DNA from: Allobosea sp. BK604 | GTDB taxonomy: Bacteria > Pseudomonadota > Alphaproteobacteria > Rhizobiales > Beijerinckiaceae | Assembly: GCF_004341515.1 (NCBI RefSeq) | Contig: NZ_SLZF01000004.1 | Location: 1-64,000, forward strand | Direction of reading: 5' to 3' | Length of the DNA: 64,000 bases | Shown: positions 1-8,455 of the stretch, one piece after another | Layout: each line of letters begins with the position of its first letter | How positions within the stretch are numbered: the first letter of the stretch is position 1 | Translations under genes and position numbers: made by a program | The notes under the pieces: generated by a model | The model's database searches: none | What the model was told of the DNA's origin: nothing | The model's input: the letters and a program-made list of their open reading frames with translations, nothing else

Positions 1-30
1 CGTGGCCCGGGATGGCCGTTCCGGGCCACG
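1..30. terminator. Stem-loop at window edge
   Basis: Ten-base perfect arms (CGTGGCCCGG and CCGGGCCACG) enclose a ten-base loop. No T-run follows on the plus strand. It may be the terminator of a gene lying left of the window; the edge hides the context. Confidence 0.35.
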
Positions 31-87
31 GCGTCCCCTCAAGGGCTCAAGGGGACCACCAACACCCTCGCACAAATCAAAGAGACA

Positions 88-174
88 ATTGCGAGGAGGC
101 GCAGCCGACGAGCAATCCAGGAGGACTGGGTGCCCGGCCGCCCTGGATTGCTTCGTCGCTCACGCTCCTCGCAA
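88..174. repeat. Dispersed inverted repeat, family C, copy 1
   Basis: Two arms of about 33 bases, each carrying GCAATCCAGG or its complement and GCGAGGAG or its complement, flank a short centre. The same arms occur at 39331-39419 and 56749-56867. This copy is the most diverged in its centre and has no D unit beside it. It sits downstream of the minus-strand LysR gene and could fold in RNA from either strand. Confidence 0.75.
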
Positions 175-201
175 GGACCTCGGACACTGGTCCCGCCAGC
201 C

Positions 202-1101
202 TCATTTGAACAGCTGGTGGTGCGCGATCAATTCCTTGGTGAGGTCGACGATCGCCTGCAGGTTCGGACCGAACTGGGCGATCTGATAGCACAGCGAGAC
301 GTTATGCGCGCCGACGGCCGGCGTCACGGGGATGCGCACCATGCGCCCCTGCGCCATCTCGTCGGCGACGACGCGGATCGGCACGAGGCCGATGGCGAAG
401 CCGCTGCGCACCATCAGCAGGGTCACCGAGAGGCTGTTGCAGGTGCTGACCCGCTCGGGCATCGCGCCGCCCTGGGCGAACCAGTTCGTCATTGTCGTGT
501 GCAGGCGGGCCGTCTGCGGGCTGACGATGAGGTGATGCGCGGCGAGCTGCGCCGGCGTCAGCGTGCCGGAGGGCAGGTCCATGTCGCTGCTCGCCACCCA
601 GGCGAGCTCGTTCCGTCCGATCGGCACCTGATGGACATGGTTGGCGACGCCCGGCTCCGAGATCACCGCAAGGTCGAGCTGATGGTCGTTGAGCAGGCCG
701 CTGACCATGCCGGTATCGCCGACGATCACCTGGGTCTTGAGCTTCGGATATTGCCGCTCCAGCCGGCGCATCAGGTCGGTGAGGCAGATCAGGCCGAAGC
801 TCTCGTTGACGCCAATGCGCAGCAGGCCGAGCAGCGGGTCGCGCCGCTTGAAGCGGACGACGACGTCATCGGCTGTCTCGAGCAGCCGGTCGGCATATTC
901 GAGCAGGGCATGGCCGTCCGCGGTCAGCGCAACCCGCGGGCCGTTGCGCGTGAACAGCTCGACGCCGAGGATGTCCTCGAGATCCTTGATGCGCTGGGAG
1001 ATGCTGGGCTGGGTGATGCCGACATGCTTCGCCGCGGCATGGAAGCTGCCGAGGCGGGCGATGCGCTCGAAGGCCCGCACCTGTGAGAGCGTGATCGTCA
1101 T
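202..1101 (-). CDS. LysR-family transcriptional regulator
   Basis: Predicted DNA-binding regulator of 299 residues, the usual LysR length. The N-terminus (MTITLSQVRAFERIARLGSF, then QPSISQRIKDLE) is a typical LysR winged helix, and residues about 90-295 form the periplasmic-binding-like effector domain. It is transcribed away from the TRAP transporter gene, with about 114 bases between the two starts, the usual arrangement for a LysR protein that controls its divergent neighbour and itself. The effector is unknown, but a substrate or intermediate of the adjacent catabolic genes is the natural guess. The intergenic region has an AT-rich stretch near 1125-1147. Confidence 0.9.
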   Translation of the reverse strand: MTITLSQVRAFERIARLGSFHAAAKHVGITQPSISQRIKDLEDILGVELFTRNGPRVALTADGHALLEYADRLLETADDVVVRFKRRDPLLGLLRIGVNESFGLICLTDLMRRLERQYPKLKTQVIVGDTGMVSGLLNDHQLDLAVISEPGVANHVHQVPIGRNELAWVASSDMDLPSGTLTPAQLAAHHLIVSPQTARLHTTMTNWFAQGGAMPERVSTCNSLSVTLLMVRSGFAIGLVPIRVVADEMAQGRMVRIPVTPAVGAHNVSLCYQIAQFGPNLQAIVDLTKELIAHHQLFK

Positions 1102-1215
1102 AATAGGCCGTCCTTATCGGAATGGCACTAAACAATCGATTTTTTTCGCAATCCGCAAGCTGCTATCGGTGGGCTCCGCCCTCGATGGCGGAACGTGCTC
1201 ACCATCGGGCGGGAC

Positions 1216-3126
1216 ATGAACACAACGATTGCCCGGGAGGACGGGCCTGAACTTGCCGCCGCGGAAGAAGCCGCGTTCGGGCCGTCGATCACGCCGATCA
1301 TGCTGCCACGCTGGCTCGAGGCCATCGATTGGCTCGTGCTGGCGGTGCTCAACATCGCGCTCGCCTTCGAGGTCGTGCTGGTCTTCGCCAACACCCTGGC
1401 GCGGACGTTCTTCGGCACGCCGATCATGCTCGGCATCGAGGAGACCTCGCAGCTCCTGCTGATCGTCATCGCCTTCCTCGGCGGCGCGATCGCCTATCGT
1501 CGCGGCGACTTCATGTCGATCAAGATCGTGGTCGACAATCTGCCGGAGAAGCCGAAGGCCTTCTTGAACGCGACCAGCGAATGGATCGTGATCGTCAACT
1601 CGCTCGTCATCGGCGTGTTCTCGATCCCGCTGATCCAGGCCAATGCCGGCGCGCGCACGACGATGCTCAACCTCGACCATATCTGGCTGACGCTGCCGAT
1701 GACGCTGGGAACGGCGATGTTCGTCATCTTCGCGCTGATCTCGCTCTGGCGGGCTCCGCGCTTCGCTGCGATCGGTTCCTTCGTGCTCGTCGCCGCGCTG
1801 GCCGCAGCCGTGCTGCTCAGCAAGGACGCGGCCTGGGTCGATACCGACTGGTTCTATATCTTCCTTGTCGCGATCTTCGTCGTGCAGCTGACGATCGGCG
1901 TGCCGATCGGCTTCGTGCTGGCTTCGGTCGGCCTGGGCGCGATCGTCGTCGCCGGCGGTGCGCCGATGACGGCGGTGGCGATGAATGCGCAGCGCGGCGG
2001 CGGCGGCTTCATCTTCCTGGCGCTACCCTTCTTCATCCTCGCCGGCTTCATCATGGACCGGGCCGGAATCGGCGCGCGGATCGTCGATTTCCTGGCCTCG
2101 GTCATGGGCCATGTCCGCGGCGGCCTGCTGCAGGTCATGATCGTCGGCATGTACATCTCCTCGGGCATCTCCGGCTCGAAGGCGGCGGACATGGCGACGA
2201 TCGGCATCCCGATGAACCGGCTGCTCAACCAGCGCGGCTACAAGAAGCCGGAATGCGCGGCGCTGCTCGCGGCCTCGGCCGCGATGGGCGAGGCGATCCC
2301 GCCCAGCATCGCCGTGCTCGTGCTGGGTTCCGTCACCTCGGTCTCGACCGGCGCGCTCTTCCTCGCCGGCTTCCTGCCGGCTGCGGTGCTGGCTCTCAGC
2401 CTGATGCTGCTGGTCTATGTCCGGGCGCACTATGCCGGCTGGACGCCGACGCCGCGGGCGAAGCTCGCCGAGGTGCGCACCACTGGCAAGGCCGCGATCC
2501 TGCCGCTTCTGATGCCGGTCGTGCTGATCGGCGGCATTGTCGGCGGCATCGGCACGCCGACCGAGGTCTCGACCTTTGCGGTCGCCTACGGGCTCGCGCT
2601 CGGCCTGCTCTACCGCAAGTTCAAGCTCAAGGACATGTGGACCGTGCTGAGCGAGAGCTCGGTGCTCAGCGGCATGATCTTCTTCACGCTCGCCGGTTCC
2701 ACCGTCTTCTCCTGGGCGCTCTCGCTCGAAGGCGTGCCGCAGGCGATCGCCAGCGCCGTGGGCGATCTCGGGCCGAAGCTCTTCCTGCCGGTGGTGATCA
2801 TCCTGACCATCATCATGGGGGCGCTGCTCGAAAGCCTCGTCACCATCGTGATCCTCGGGCCGCTGCTGCTGCCGGTCGCGCTGCAATTCGGCATCGACCC
2901 GCTGCAATACGGCATCGTCATGGTCGAGGCCTTCGGCATCGGCGGCATCCTGCCGCCCATCGGCATCGCGCTCTACGTGTCCTGCACCATCTGCAAGACC
3001 AGCGTCGAACAGGCGATGCGGCCGCTGTTCTGGTACCTCGCGGTGATGTTCCTCGCGCTGCTTCTGGTGGCGTCGATCCCCTGGATCACGACCGCGTTGC
3101 CGAACGCTTTCAACATGAAGGGATGA
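1216..3126 (+). CDS. TRAP transporter, fused small and large permease (DctQM)
   Basis: Inner-membrane permease of a tripartite ATP-independent periplasmic transporter, importing an organic acid with sodium or proton. The first 200 or so residues contain four hydrophobic segments of DctQ type; residues about 215-636 are a DctM large subunit with many membrane helices and the conserved GSKAADMATIGIPM region. Fusion of the two subunits is common in the family. ATG at 1216 is preferred over GTG at 1195 because a G-rich stretch precedes it and homologous N-termini begin near there. The binding protein follows 32 bases later. Confidence 0.93.
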   Translation: MNTTIAREDGPELAAAEEAAFGPSITPIMLPRWLEAIDWLVLAVLNIALAFEVVLVFANTLARTFFGTPIMLGIEETSQLLLIVIAFLGGAIAYRRGDFMSIKIVVDNLPEKPKAFLNATSEWIVIVNSLVIGVFSIPLIQANAGARTTMLNLDHIWLTLPMTLGTAMFVIFALISLWRAPRFAAIGSFVLVAALAAAVLLSKDAAWVDTDWFYIFLVAIFVVQLTIGVPIGFVLASVGLGAIVVAGGAPMTAVAMNAQRGGGGFIFLALPFFILAGFIMDRAGIGARIVDFLASVMGHVRGGLLQVMIVGMYISSGISGSKAADMATIGIPMNRLLNQRGYKKPECAALLAASAAMGEAIPPSIAVLVLGSVTSVSTGALFLAGFLPAAVLALSLMLLVYVRAHYAGWTPTPRAKLAEVRTTGKAAILPLLMPVVLIGGIVGGIGTPTEVSTFAVAYGLALGLLYRKFKLKDMWTVLSESSVLSGMIFFTLAGSTVFSWALSLEGVPQAIASAVGDLGPKLFLPVVIILTIIMGALLESLVTIVILGPLLLPVALQFGIDPLQYGIVMVEAFGIGGILPPIGIALYVSCTICKTSVEQAMRPLFWYLAVMFLALLLVASIPWITTALPNAFNMKG

Positions 3127-3158
3127 CCCGGAAACCGGGCCGTATCTGGGAGGAAGAC

Positions 3159-4172
3159 ATGACCAAGTCCAACGATCAAAGCCGCCGCGACGTCATGCGC
3201 CTTGGCGCCGCCGTCGCTGCCGCCGGGCTCATCGCCTCGCCGGCGATCGCGCAGCGCCGCTCGAAGGTGAAGCGCATCCGCTACGCCCATTCGACGCCGA
3301 CGACCCATGGCTGGCACCTCTGGGGCGAGCAGTTCAAGAAGGTCGTCGAGGACAAGTCGGGCGGTGCGATCGAGGTGACGATCTTCCCGAACGCGCAGAT
3401 GGGCACCGAGAAGGACATCGCCCAGGCGGTCAAGCTCGGCTCGCTGGAGATGGCCTCGGTCGGTGTCGCGCTGATGAATTGGGTGCCGGAATGCTCGGTC
3501 ACCGACGCCCCCTTCCTCTTCAAGAACCGCAAGCAATGCTACGCCGCGCTCGACGGCGCGCTCGGCGACGAATTGAAGAAGCGCTCGCTGGAGAAGGGCT
3601 TCCGCCTCGTCGGCTGGAACGATCTCGGCTCGCGCTCGATGACCAACAGCAAGCACCCGATCAACAGCGCCAAGGACCTGGCCAGCCTGAAGATGCGCGT
3701 GCCCGACTCCAAATCCTATGTCGCGATGATGCAGGCGCTCGGCTCGTCCATCGTCACGATCGACCTGAGCGAGCTTTATCTCGCGCTGAGCCAGGGCGTC
3801 GCCGACGGCCAGGAGACGCCGCTGCCGGTGGTGAAGTCGAACAAGCTCTATGAGGTGCAGAAATTCATCTCGAAGACCGACCACGTGCTCACGACCTCCT
3901 ATTCGATCGTGAACCCGACCACCTTCGACGGCCTCACCCCCGACGAGCAGAAGGCCTTCACCGAGGCCGCCGACAGCGCCACCAAATGGCTGCGCGACTA
4001 CACCGTGAAGGAAGAGCAGGAGACGCTCGACTTCCTCAAGACCAAGGGGATGGAGGTCAATGCGACGCCGGATATCGACTCGTTCCGCGCCGCCTGCGCC
4101 AAGGTCGTGACCGATTTCCCCGACCTGTTCCGCCCCGAACTCGTCAAGCTCGCGCAATCGGCGCAGGCCTGA
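3159..4172 (+). CDS. TRAP transporter substrate-binding protein (DctP family)
   Basis: Periplasmic binding subunit of 337 residues. The N-terminus contains SRRDVMRLGAAVAAAGLIAS followed by an Ala-X-Ala site, which is a twin-arginine-type signal. Mature features include the family motif KMRVPDSKSYVAMMQALGSS near residue 185, where an Arg of DctP proteins contacts a substrate carboxylate. An AGGAAG ribosome-binding site lies just before ATG 3159. The ligand is unknown; the Arg-containing motif and the downstream aldolase and 2-hydroxyacid dehydrogenase suggest an organic acid. Confidence 0.93.
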   Translation: MTKSNDQSRRDVMRLGAAVAAAGLIASPAIAQRRSKVKRIRYAHSTPTTHGWHLWGEQFKKVVEDKSGGAIEVTIFPNAQMGTEKDIAQAVKLGSLEMASVGVALMNWVPECSVTDAPFLFKNRKQCYAALDGALGDELKKRSLEKGFRLVGWNDLGSRSMTNSKHPINSAKDLASLKMRVPDSKSYVAMMQALGSSIVTIDLSELYLALSQGVADGQETPLPVVKSNKLYEVQKFISKTDHVLTTSYSIVNPTTFDGLTPDEQKAFTEAADSATKWLRDYTVKEEQETLDFLKTKGMEVNATPDIDSFRAACAKVVTDFPDLFRPELVKLAQSAQA

Positions 4173-4188
4173 CGATCGGCTCCAGCAG

Positions 4189-4213
4189 GGCGATGGCGCC
4201 GTGCGCCATCGCC
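4189..4213 (+). terminator. Attenuator-like hairpin after the TRAP binding-protein gene
   Basis: Perfect 11-base arms (GGCGATGGCGC / GCGCCATCGCC) around a 3-base loop, starting 16 bases after the stop codon. There is no T-run, so it may protect the 3' end of the upstream message rather than end all transcription; the next gene starts 27 bases later on the same strand. Confidence 0.6.
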
Positions 4214-4240
4214 GCAATCAGATAGGCAAGAGGCTAGGCG

Positions 4241-4969
4241 ATGTACGAGAAAGACGTTCAGGTCGTCACGAAATACGGTTTGCAGCACGCTTTCGTGGCC
4301 TGCCCGGACGAGGATGGCAGCTATCCGGCGATCATCCTCTACATGGATGCGCCCGGCTTCCGCGAAGAGCTCTGCAACATGGCGCGGCGTATCGCCAAGC
4401 ACGGCTATTACTGCATGCTGCCGGATCTCTATTACCGGCTCGGCAAGCTGCGCTTCGACGTGGCGCGGCGCGACCCCGCCATGTCCGTCGTCATCCGGGG
4501 CGCCATGCATAGCCTGACCAATGCGATGGTCGCCGAGGACACCCGCGGCATGATCGCCTTCCTCGACGCCCAGAAGCAGGTCAAGGCCGGTCCGCTCGGC
4601 TGCGTCGGCCATTGCATGAGCGGCTCCTTCGTCACCACCATCGCCGCGCAGTTCCCGCGCATGAAGGCGGCGGCCTCGCTGTATGGCGTCGATGTCGTCA
4701 CCGACAAGGACGATTCCCCGCATCTGCTCGCCGACAAGGTCGAGGGCGAGCTCTATTTCGGCTTCGCCGAGATCGACCCGGCCGTGCCGGCCAATGTCGT
4801 GCCGGATCTGCGCGCCGCGCTCGACAAGGCCGGGACCAGGTACACGATCGAGACCTATGAGGGCTCGCATCACGGCTTCTGCTTCGCCGCCCGTCCCGAC
4901 TACGACCCGATCGCGGCCGAGCGCTCCTGGACGACGCTGTTCGATCTCTGGGACCGCAACCTGAAGTGA
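4241..4969 (+). CDS. Dienelactone hydrolase family protein
   Basis: Alpha/beta hydrolase of 242 residues. The nucleophile elbow is GHCMSGSF near residue 126, with Cys in the nucleophile position as in true dienelactone hydrolases; the C-terminal SHHGFCF supplies the catalytic His. Family members open lactone or ester rings, classically in chloroaromatic breakdown, but many paralogues act on other small esters. It is the first enzyme gene after the transporter and lies in the same direction as the enzymes that follow. Exact substrate not predictable. Confidence 0.85.
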   Translation: MYEKDVQVVTKYGLQHAFVACPDEDGSYPAIILYMDAPGFREELCNMARRIAKHGYYCMLPDLYYRLGKLRFDVARRDPAMSVVIRGAMHSLTNAMVAEDTRGMIAFLDAQKQVKAGPLGCVGHCMSGSFVTTIAAQFPRMKAAASLYGVDVVTDKDDSPHLLADKVEGELYFGFAEIDPAVPANVVPDLRAALDKAGTRYTIETYEGSHHGFCFAARPDYDPIAAERSWTTLFDLWDRNLK

Positions 4970-5038
4970 AGCTGTGATCCGGCGCGCCCGGGCGGCGCGG
5001 CGGCGGGAATATGACCGGCATGGGATTGGAGAGGCTCG

Positions 5039-5803
5039 ATGGCGCTGTTGGCGATCGACAAGGGTGAGCTCTACTACGAGGTCTCGGGCAGGCAGGACGG
5101 CTATCCCGTCCTGCTTTTCGCGCCCGGCTTCCTGAGCTCGCGCATCGAGCGCTGGCGCTCGAACCCGGCCAAGCCGGGCACGCCGCAGGCCTGGCGCGAC
5201 CCGATCCCGGTCTTCGAGCCGCATTTCCGCGTCGTCGCCTGCGACGTGCGCAATGCCGGGCAGTCCTGGGCCGAGATCGGCCCGGACTATGACTGGGCCT
5301 CCTACACGGCCGACCATCTCAAGCTGCTCGCGCATCTCGGCATCAGCCGCTGCCATGTCATGGGCGGCTGCATCGGGGTCTCCTTCGCGCTCGCGCTGGA
5401 GGAGGCCGCGCCCGGCACCGTCACGTCGCAGGTGCTGCAGAATCCGATCGGGCTCTCCGACAGCAACCGTGCCGCGGTCGACGAGGAGGTCGAGCAGTGG
5501 ATGGAGAAGGTCGGTCAACGGCCGGAAGTCGACCATGACCTGCTCAGGGCCGCCGGCCACCGCATGTTCGCCACCGATTTCATCTTCAGCGTCACGCGCG
5601 AGTACGCCGGGCGCTGCAACGTGCCCTCGCTGCTGATGCCGGGCGACGACACCATGCATCCGGTCTCGGTCTCGGCCGATCTCGAAAGGCTGACCAAGGC
5701 GGAGGTGATCGCGCCCTGGAAGGGCCCGGAGCATCGCGACATGGCGATCGAGCGCACCCGCGACTTCCTGCTGGCGCATACGCCTGCCGAGGCCAGGTCA
5801 TGA
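5039..5803 (+). CDS. Alpha/beta hydrolase with Cys at the nucleophile elbow
   Basis: A 254-residue alpha/beta-hydrolase fold protein. The core begins ELYYEVSGRQDGYPVLLFAP; the elbow reads HVMGGCIGVSFALAL near residue 110, so the usual Ser of G-X-S-X-G is Cys. A later Asp (MPGDDTMHP) and His (EHRDMA) could complete a triad. It overlaps the next gene by four bases (ATGA), so the two are probably translationally coupled. It could be an ester or thioester hydrolase or a C-C hydrolase; the substrate is unknown. Confidence 0.8.
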   Translation: MALLAIDKGELYYEVSGRQDGYPVLLFAPGFLSSRIERWRSNPAKPGTPQAWRDPIPVFEPHFRVVACDVRNAGQSWAEIGPDYDWASYTADHLKLLAHLGISRCHVMGGCIGVSFALALEEAAPGTVTSQVLQNPIGLSDSNRAAVDEEVEQWMEKVGQRPEVDHDLLRAAGHRMFATDFIFSVTREYAGRCNVPSLLMPGDDTMHPVSVSADLERLTKAEVIAPWKGPEHRDMAIERTRDFLLAHTPAEARS

Positions 5804-6771
5804 CGATCAAGGTCGCAGTGCTCGACGACTGGCAGGGCGTGGCCAGGACGAGCGCCGACTGGACCGCGCTCACGGCCCGCGCCGAGGTCAGATTCTTCGA
5901 GGATGCGCTGCCGGACGAGGATGCGGCGGCGGCGCGCCTGAAGGATTTCGACGTGGTCATGTCGATGCGCGAGCGCACGCCCTTTCCGGCGAGCCTGATC
6001 GCGCGGCTGCCGAAGCTGCGCCTGCTCAGCGTCACCGGCGCGCGCAACAAGTCGGTCGATCTCAAGGCTCTCGCCGAGCGCGGTATCGCCGCGACGCGGA
6101 CCGAGGCCGGCGAGGATGGCTCGGCCACGGCGGAGCTCGCGCTGCTGCTGATGCTGGAGGGCTCGCGCCGGGTCGCGGCCGGCGACGCCAATATCCGTGC
6201 CGGGCGCTTCCAGGACGGCATCGCGCCGGGCTTCACGCTGCGCGGCAAGACGCTCGGCCTGATCGGGCTCGGGCGGCTCGGCTCGCTGATGGCGAGCTAT
6301 GCGACGGTGCTCGGCATGACGGTGCTGGCCTGGAGCCCGAACCTGACGCCGGAACGCGCCGAGGCCGGCGGCGCGCAATACGCCGCCAAGGACGACCTGC
6401 TGAACCGGGCCGATGTCGTCAGCCTGCACATGGTGCTGGCGCCGGCGACGCGCGGCATCATCGGAGCCCGTGAGATCGGGCTGCTGAAGCAGGGCGCCGT
6501 CATCGTCAACAGCTCGCGCGGCCCGCTGATCGAGGAGGCCGCGCTGCTCGCGGCGCTCGACACCGGCAGGATCGTCGCCGCGCTCGATGTCTACGACCGC
6601 GAGCCGTTGCCGGCCGACCATCCGCTGCGCCGCGCGCCAAACACCGTTCTCTCGCCGCATCTCGGCTACTGCGTTCAGGAGAACTTCGCGGTCTTCTACC
6701 GGCAATCGATCGAGAACGTGCTCGCCTTTCTCGACGGCAAGACGATCCGTCCGCTGACGGACGGCGCCTGA
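5800..6771 (+). CDS. D-2-hydroxyacid dehydrogenase family protein
   Basis: NAD(P)-dependent dehydrogenase of 323 residues that should interconvert a 2-oxoacid and a D-2-hydroxyacid. The Rossmann motif is GLIGLGRLGS near residue 150. Catalytic residues are visible: Arg in NSSRGPLI, Glu in DREPLP and His in SPHLGY. Length and order match the phosphoglycerate-dehydrogenase-like family. The neighbouring aldolase and hydratase both handle 2-oxoacids, which fits a role in the same pathway. Confidence 0.9.
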   Translation: MTIKVAVLDDWQGVARTSADWTALTARAEVRFFEDALPDEDAAAARLKDFDVVMSMRERTPFPASLIARLPKLRLLSVTGARNKSVDLKALAERGIAATRTEAGEDGSATAELALLLMLEGSRRVAAGDANIRAGRFQDGIAPGFTLRGKTLGLIGLGRLGSLMASYATVLGMTVLAWSPNLTPERAEAGGAQYAAKDDLLNRADVVSLHMVLAPATRGIIGAREIGLLKQGAVIVNSSRGPLIEEAALLAALDTGRIVAALDVYDREPLPADHPLRRAPNTVLSPHLGYCVQENFAVFYRQSIENVLAFLDGKTIRPLTDGA

Positions 6772-6801
6772 TCACCTTCGGCAACTTTCGGGGCATCGAC
6801 C

Positions 6802-7554
6802 ATGAACCACATGCAACATAACAGGCTGAAGCTGAGCCCGAACGCGGTCAAGCGGGCTGCGGCCAATGGCGATACGATCAAGGGCTGCCACCTGACCTTC
6901 GCGGCCCCGCCGATCATCGAGGTGCTCGCTTCGCTCGAGCTCGACTTCGTCTATATCGACGGCGAGCACGGCACGTTCGACTTCAAGGATGTCGAGGCTG
7001 CCTGTCTCGCCGCCGAGCGCCACGACATCGTGCCGATCGCCCGCGTGCCCGACCGCACCGCGCCGACCATCACCCGTTTCCTCGACCGTGGCGTGCGGGG
7101 CATCGTCGTGCCGCATGTGAACTCCGCAGCGGATGCGGCCGAGGCGCTCGACGCGATCTATTTCTCGCCGGAAGGCAGCCGCTCCTTCGGCGGCGGGAGG
7201 CCTTATTACCTCGCAATCGACGATCTGCCGAAGCATCTCGCCGATGTGAACAACGATATCTCGGTCGGCATCATGATCGAGAGCGTGGCGGGGCTGGAAT
7301 CGGCCCATGAGATCGCGGCGCTGGCGGGCGTCGACTATCTCAGCTTCGGCCTCAACGATCTCGCCCAGGCGCTCGGCTATCCCGGCCAGCCGACCCACAG
7401 GGAAGTCTCGCGCCAGGTCGAGGCCGCCTCCGAACGTATCCGCAAGGCGGGCAAGCCGATCCGCGAGGACTTCATGAAGATCGCCTGGATCAACCAGGTC
7501 ATCCTTGCCGGCATGCGCGAACTGATGGCAAAGCCGATCGCATTGCCATACTGA
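6802..7554 (+). CDS. HpcH/HpaI family aldolase
   Basis: Class II, metal-dependent aldolase of 250 residues, expected to cleave a 4-hydroxy-2-oxoacid into pyruvate (or oxaloacetate/glyoxylate-type products) and an aldehyde. Landmarks are DGEHGTFDF near residue 53 (catalytic His), RGVRGIVVPHVNSA, GIMIES (metal Glu) and LSFGLNDLAQALG (metal Asp). It is transcribed with the hydratase-like gene 15 bases downstream, the same partnership as in meta-cleavage pathways, although no ring-cleavage dioxygenase is present. Confidence 0.9.
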   Translation: MNHMQHNRLKLSPNAVKRAAANGDTIKGCHLTFAAPPIIEVLASLELDFVYIDGEHGTFDFKDVEAACLAAERHDIVPIARVPDRTAPTITRFLDRGVRGIVVPHVNSAADAAEALDAIYFSPEGSRSFGGGRPYYLAIDDLPKHLADVNNDISVGIMIESVAGLESAHEIAALAGVDYLSFGLNDLAQALGYPGQPTHREVSRQVEAASERIRKAGKPIREDFMKIAWINQVILAGMRELMAKPIALPY

Positions 7555-7569
7555 GCCGGAGACGCCGCC

Positions 7570-8325
7570 ATGCAAGCCCCTGCCATCCACGAGGCCGCGA
7601 GCCTGCTCGTGAAGGCGCGCCGCGAGGCGCGCCCGCTCAAGGAATTGCCGCCGGGGACACAGCCGGCCGATTTCGCCGAGGCAGCCGCGATCCAGGACGA
7701 GATCGTGCGCCTGCTCGGCGAGACCGTGCCGGCCTACAAGGTGGCGGGGCTGACGCCGGCGACGGCGATGTGGGCGCCGATCCCGGGCTCCACCGTCCAG
7801 GCCAATCCGGGCCGCTTTCCGGCTTCGGACGTGCCGCTGCTCGGCATCGAGGCCGAGATCGGCTACCGGCTGAAGGACGATGTCACCGCGGCCGACCGCG
7901 GCATGACCATGGCCGAGCTCGACGCGCGCGTCATCATCGTGCCGACGATCGAGGTCGTCGATACCCGCTTCGTCAGCTATGAAGCGACGCCGGTGCTGCA
8001 GCGCGCTGCCGACTTCATGTCGAATGGCGGCCTGGTCTATGGCGAGCCCTGGGCCGACGGCGCGAGCCAGGATCTCACCAAGCTCGCGATCAAGCTTTAT
8101 GCCGGCGGCGAGCTGATCTGCGACACGATCGGCGGCCATGCCGCCAAGGATCCGCGCATTCCGACGCTGGCCTTCATCCAGGCACCGGGGCGGCCCGACC
8201 ATCTGCCGGCCGGCACCTTGATCACCGCCGGGTCCTATACCGGCCTGCTCTATGCCAAGCCCGGCGACACGGTCATTGCCCGCTTTGCCGGCTATGGTGA
8301 GGTGAGCCTGACCTTTCCGGCCTGA
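7570..8325 (+). CDS. 2-keto-4-pentenoate hydratase / fumarylacetoacetase-fold protein
   Basis: A 251-residue member of the hydratase/decarboxylase branch of the FAH superfamily. The metal-binding acidic pair is in GIEAEIGYRL near residue 95, and the C-terminal half carries the SNGGLVYGEPW and GSYTGLLYAKPGD motifs. Family enzymes hydrate 2-oxopent-4-enoate to 4-hydroxy-2-oxopentanoate, the substrate class of the aldolase encoded just upstream. Together they could release pyruvate from an unsaturated 2-oxoacid. Confidence 0.87.
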   Translation: MQAPAIHEAASLLVKARREARPLKELPPGTQPADFAEAAAIQDEIVRLLGETVPAYKVAGLTPATAMWAPIPGSTVQANPGRFPASDVPLLGIEAEIGYRLKDDVTAADRGMTMAELDARVIIVPTIEVVDTRFVSYEATPVLQRAADFMSNGGLVYGEPWADGASQDLTKLAIKLYAGGELICDTIGGHAAKDPRIPTLAFIQAPGRPDHLPAGTLITAGSYTGLLYAKPGDTVIARFAGYGEVSLTFPA

Positions 8326-8366
8326 CTTGTCGGGGCCGCGACAGCCATGTCCGGCAGAAGCGCCTA

Positions 8367-8414
8367 GAGCATTTTCGAGCGAAGTGGGGACCGGTTCGCG
8401 TGAGGAAAATGCTC
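8367..8414. repeat. Family A palindrome-like repeat, copy 1
   Basis: A 48-base unit starting GAGCATTTTCGAGCGAAG and ending GAAAATGCTC, with a central ACCGGT. Near-identical units lie at 12966-13009 and 32187-32230, and a degenerate one at 50994-51037. This copy has no B unit beside it. It occupies most of the gap before the alcohol dehydrogenase gene, so it is transcribed if the operon reads through. Confidence 0.85.
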
Positions 8415-8455
8415 CAAGCGGCTGCTGCGCCAATCGATTTCGAGGGGAAACGACC

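Noticed and set aside
8327-8455. Longer N-terminus for the YqhD-like dehydrogenase
   Set aside because: The added residues translate a dispersed repeat also found elsewhere, and the homologous start with a good ribosome-binding site is at 8456.
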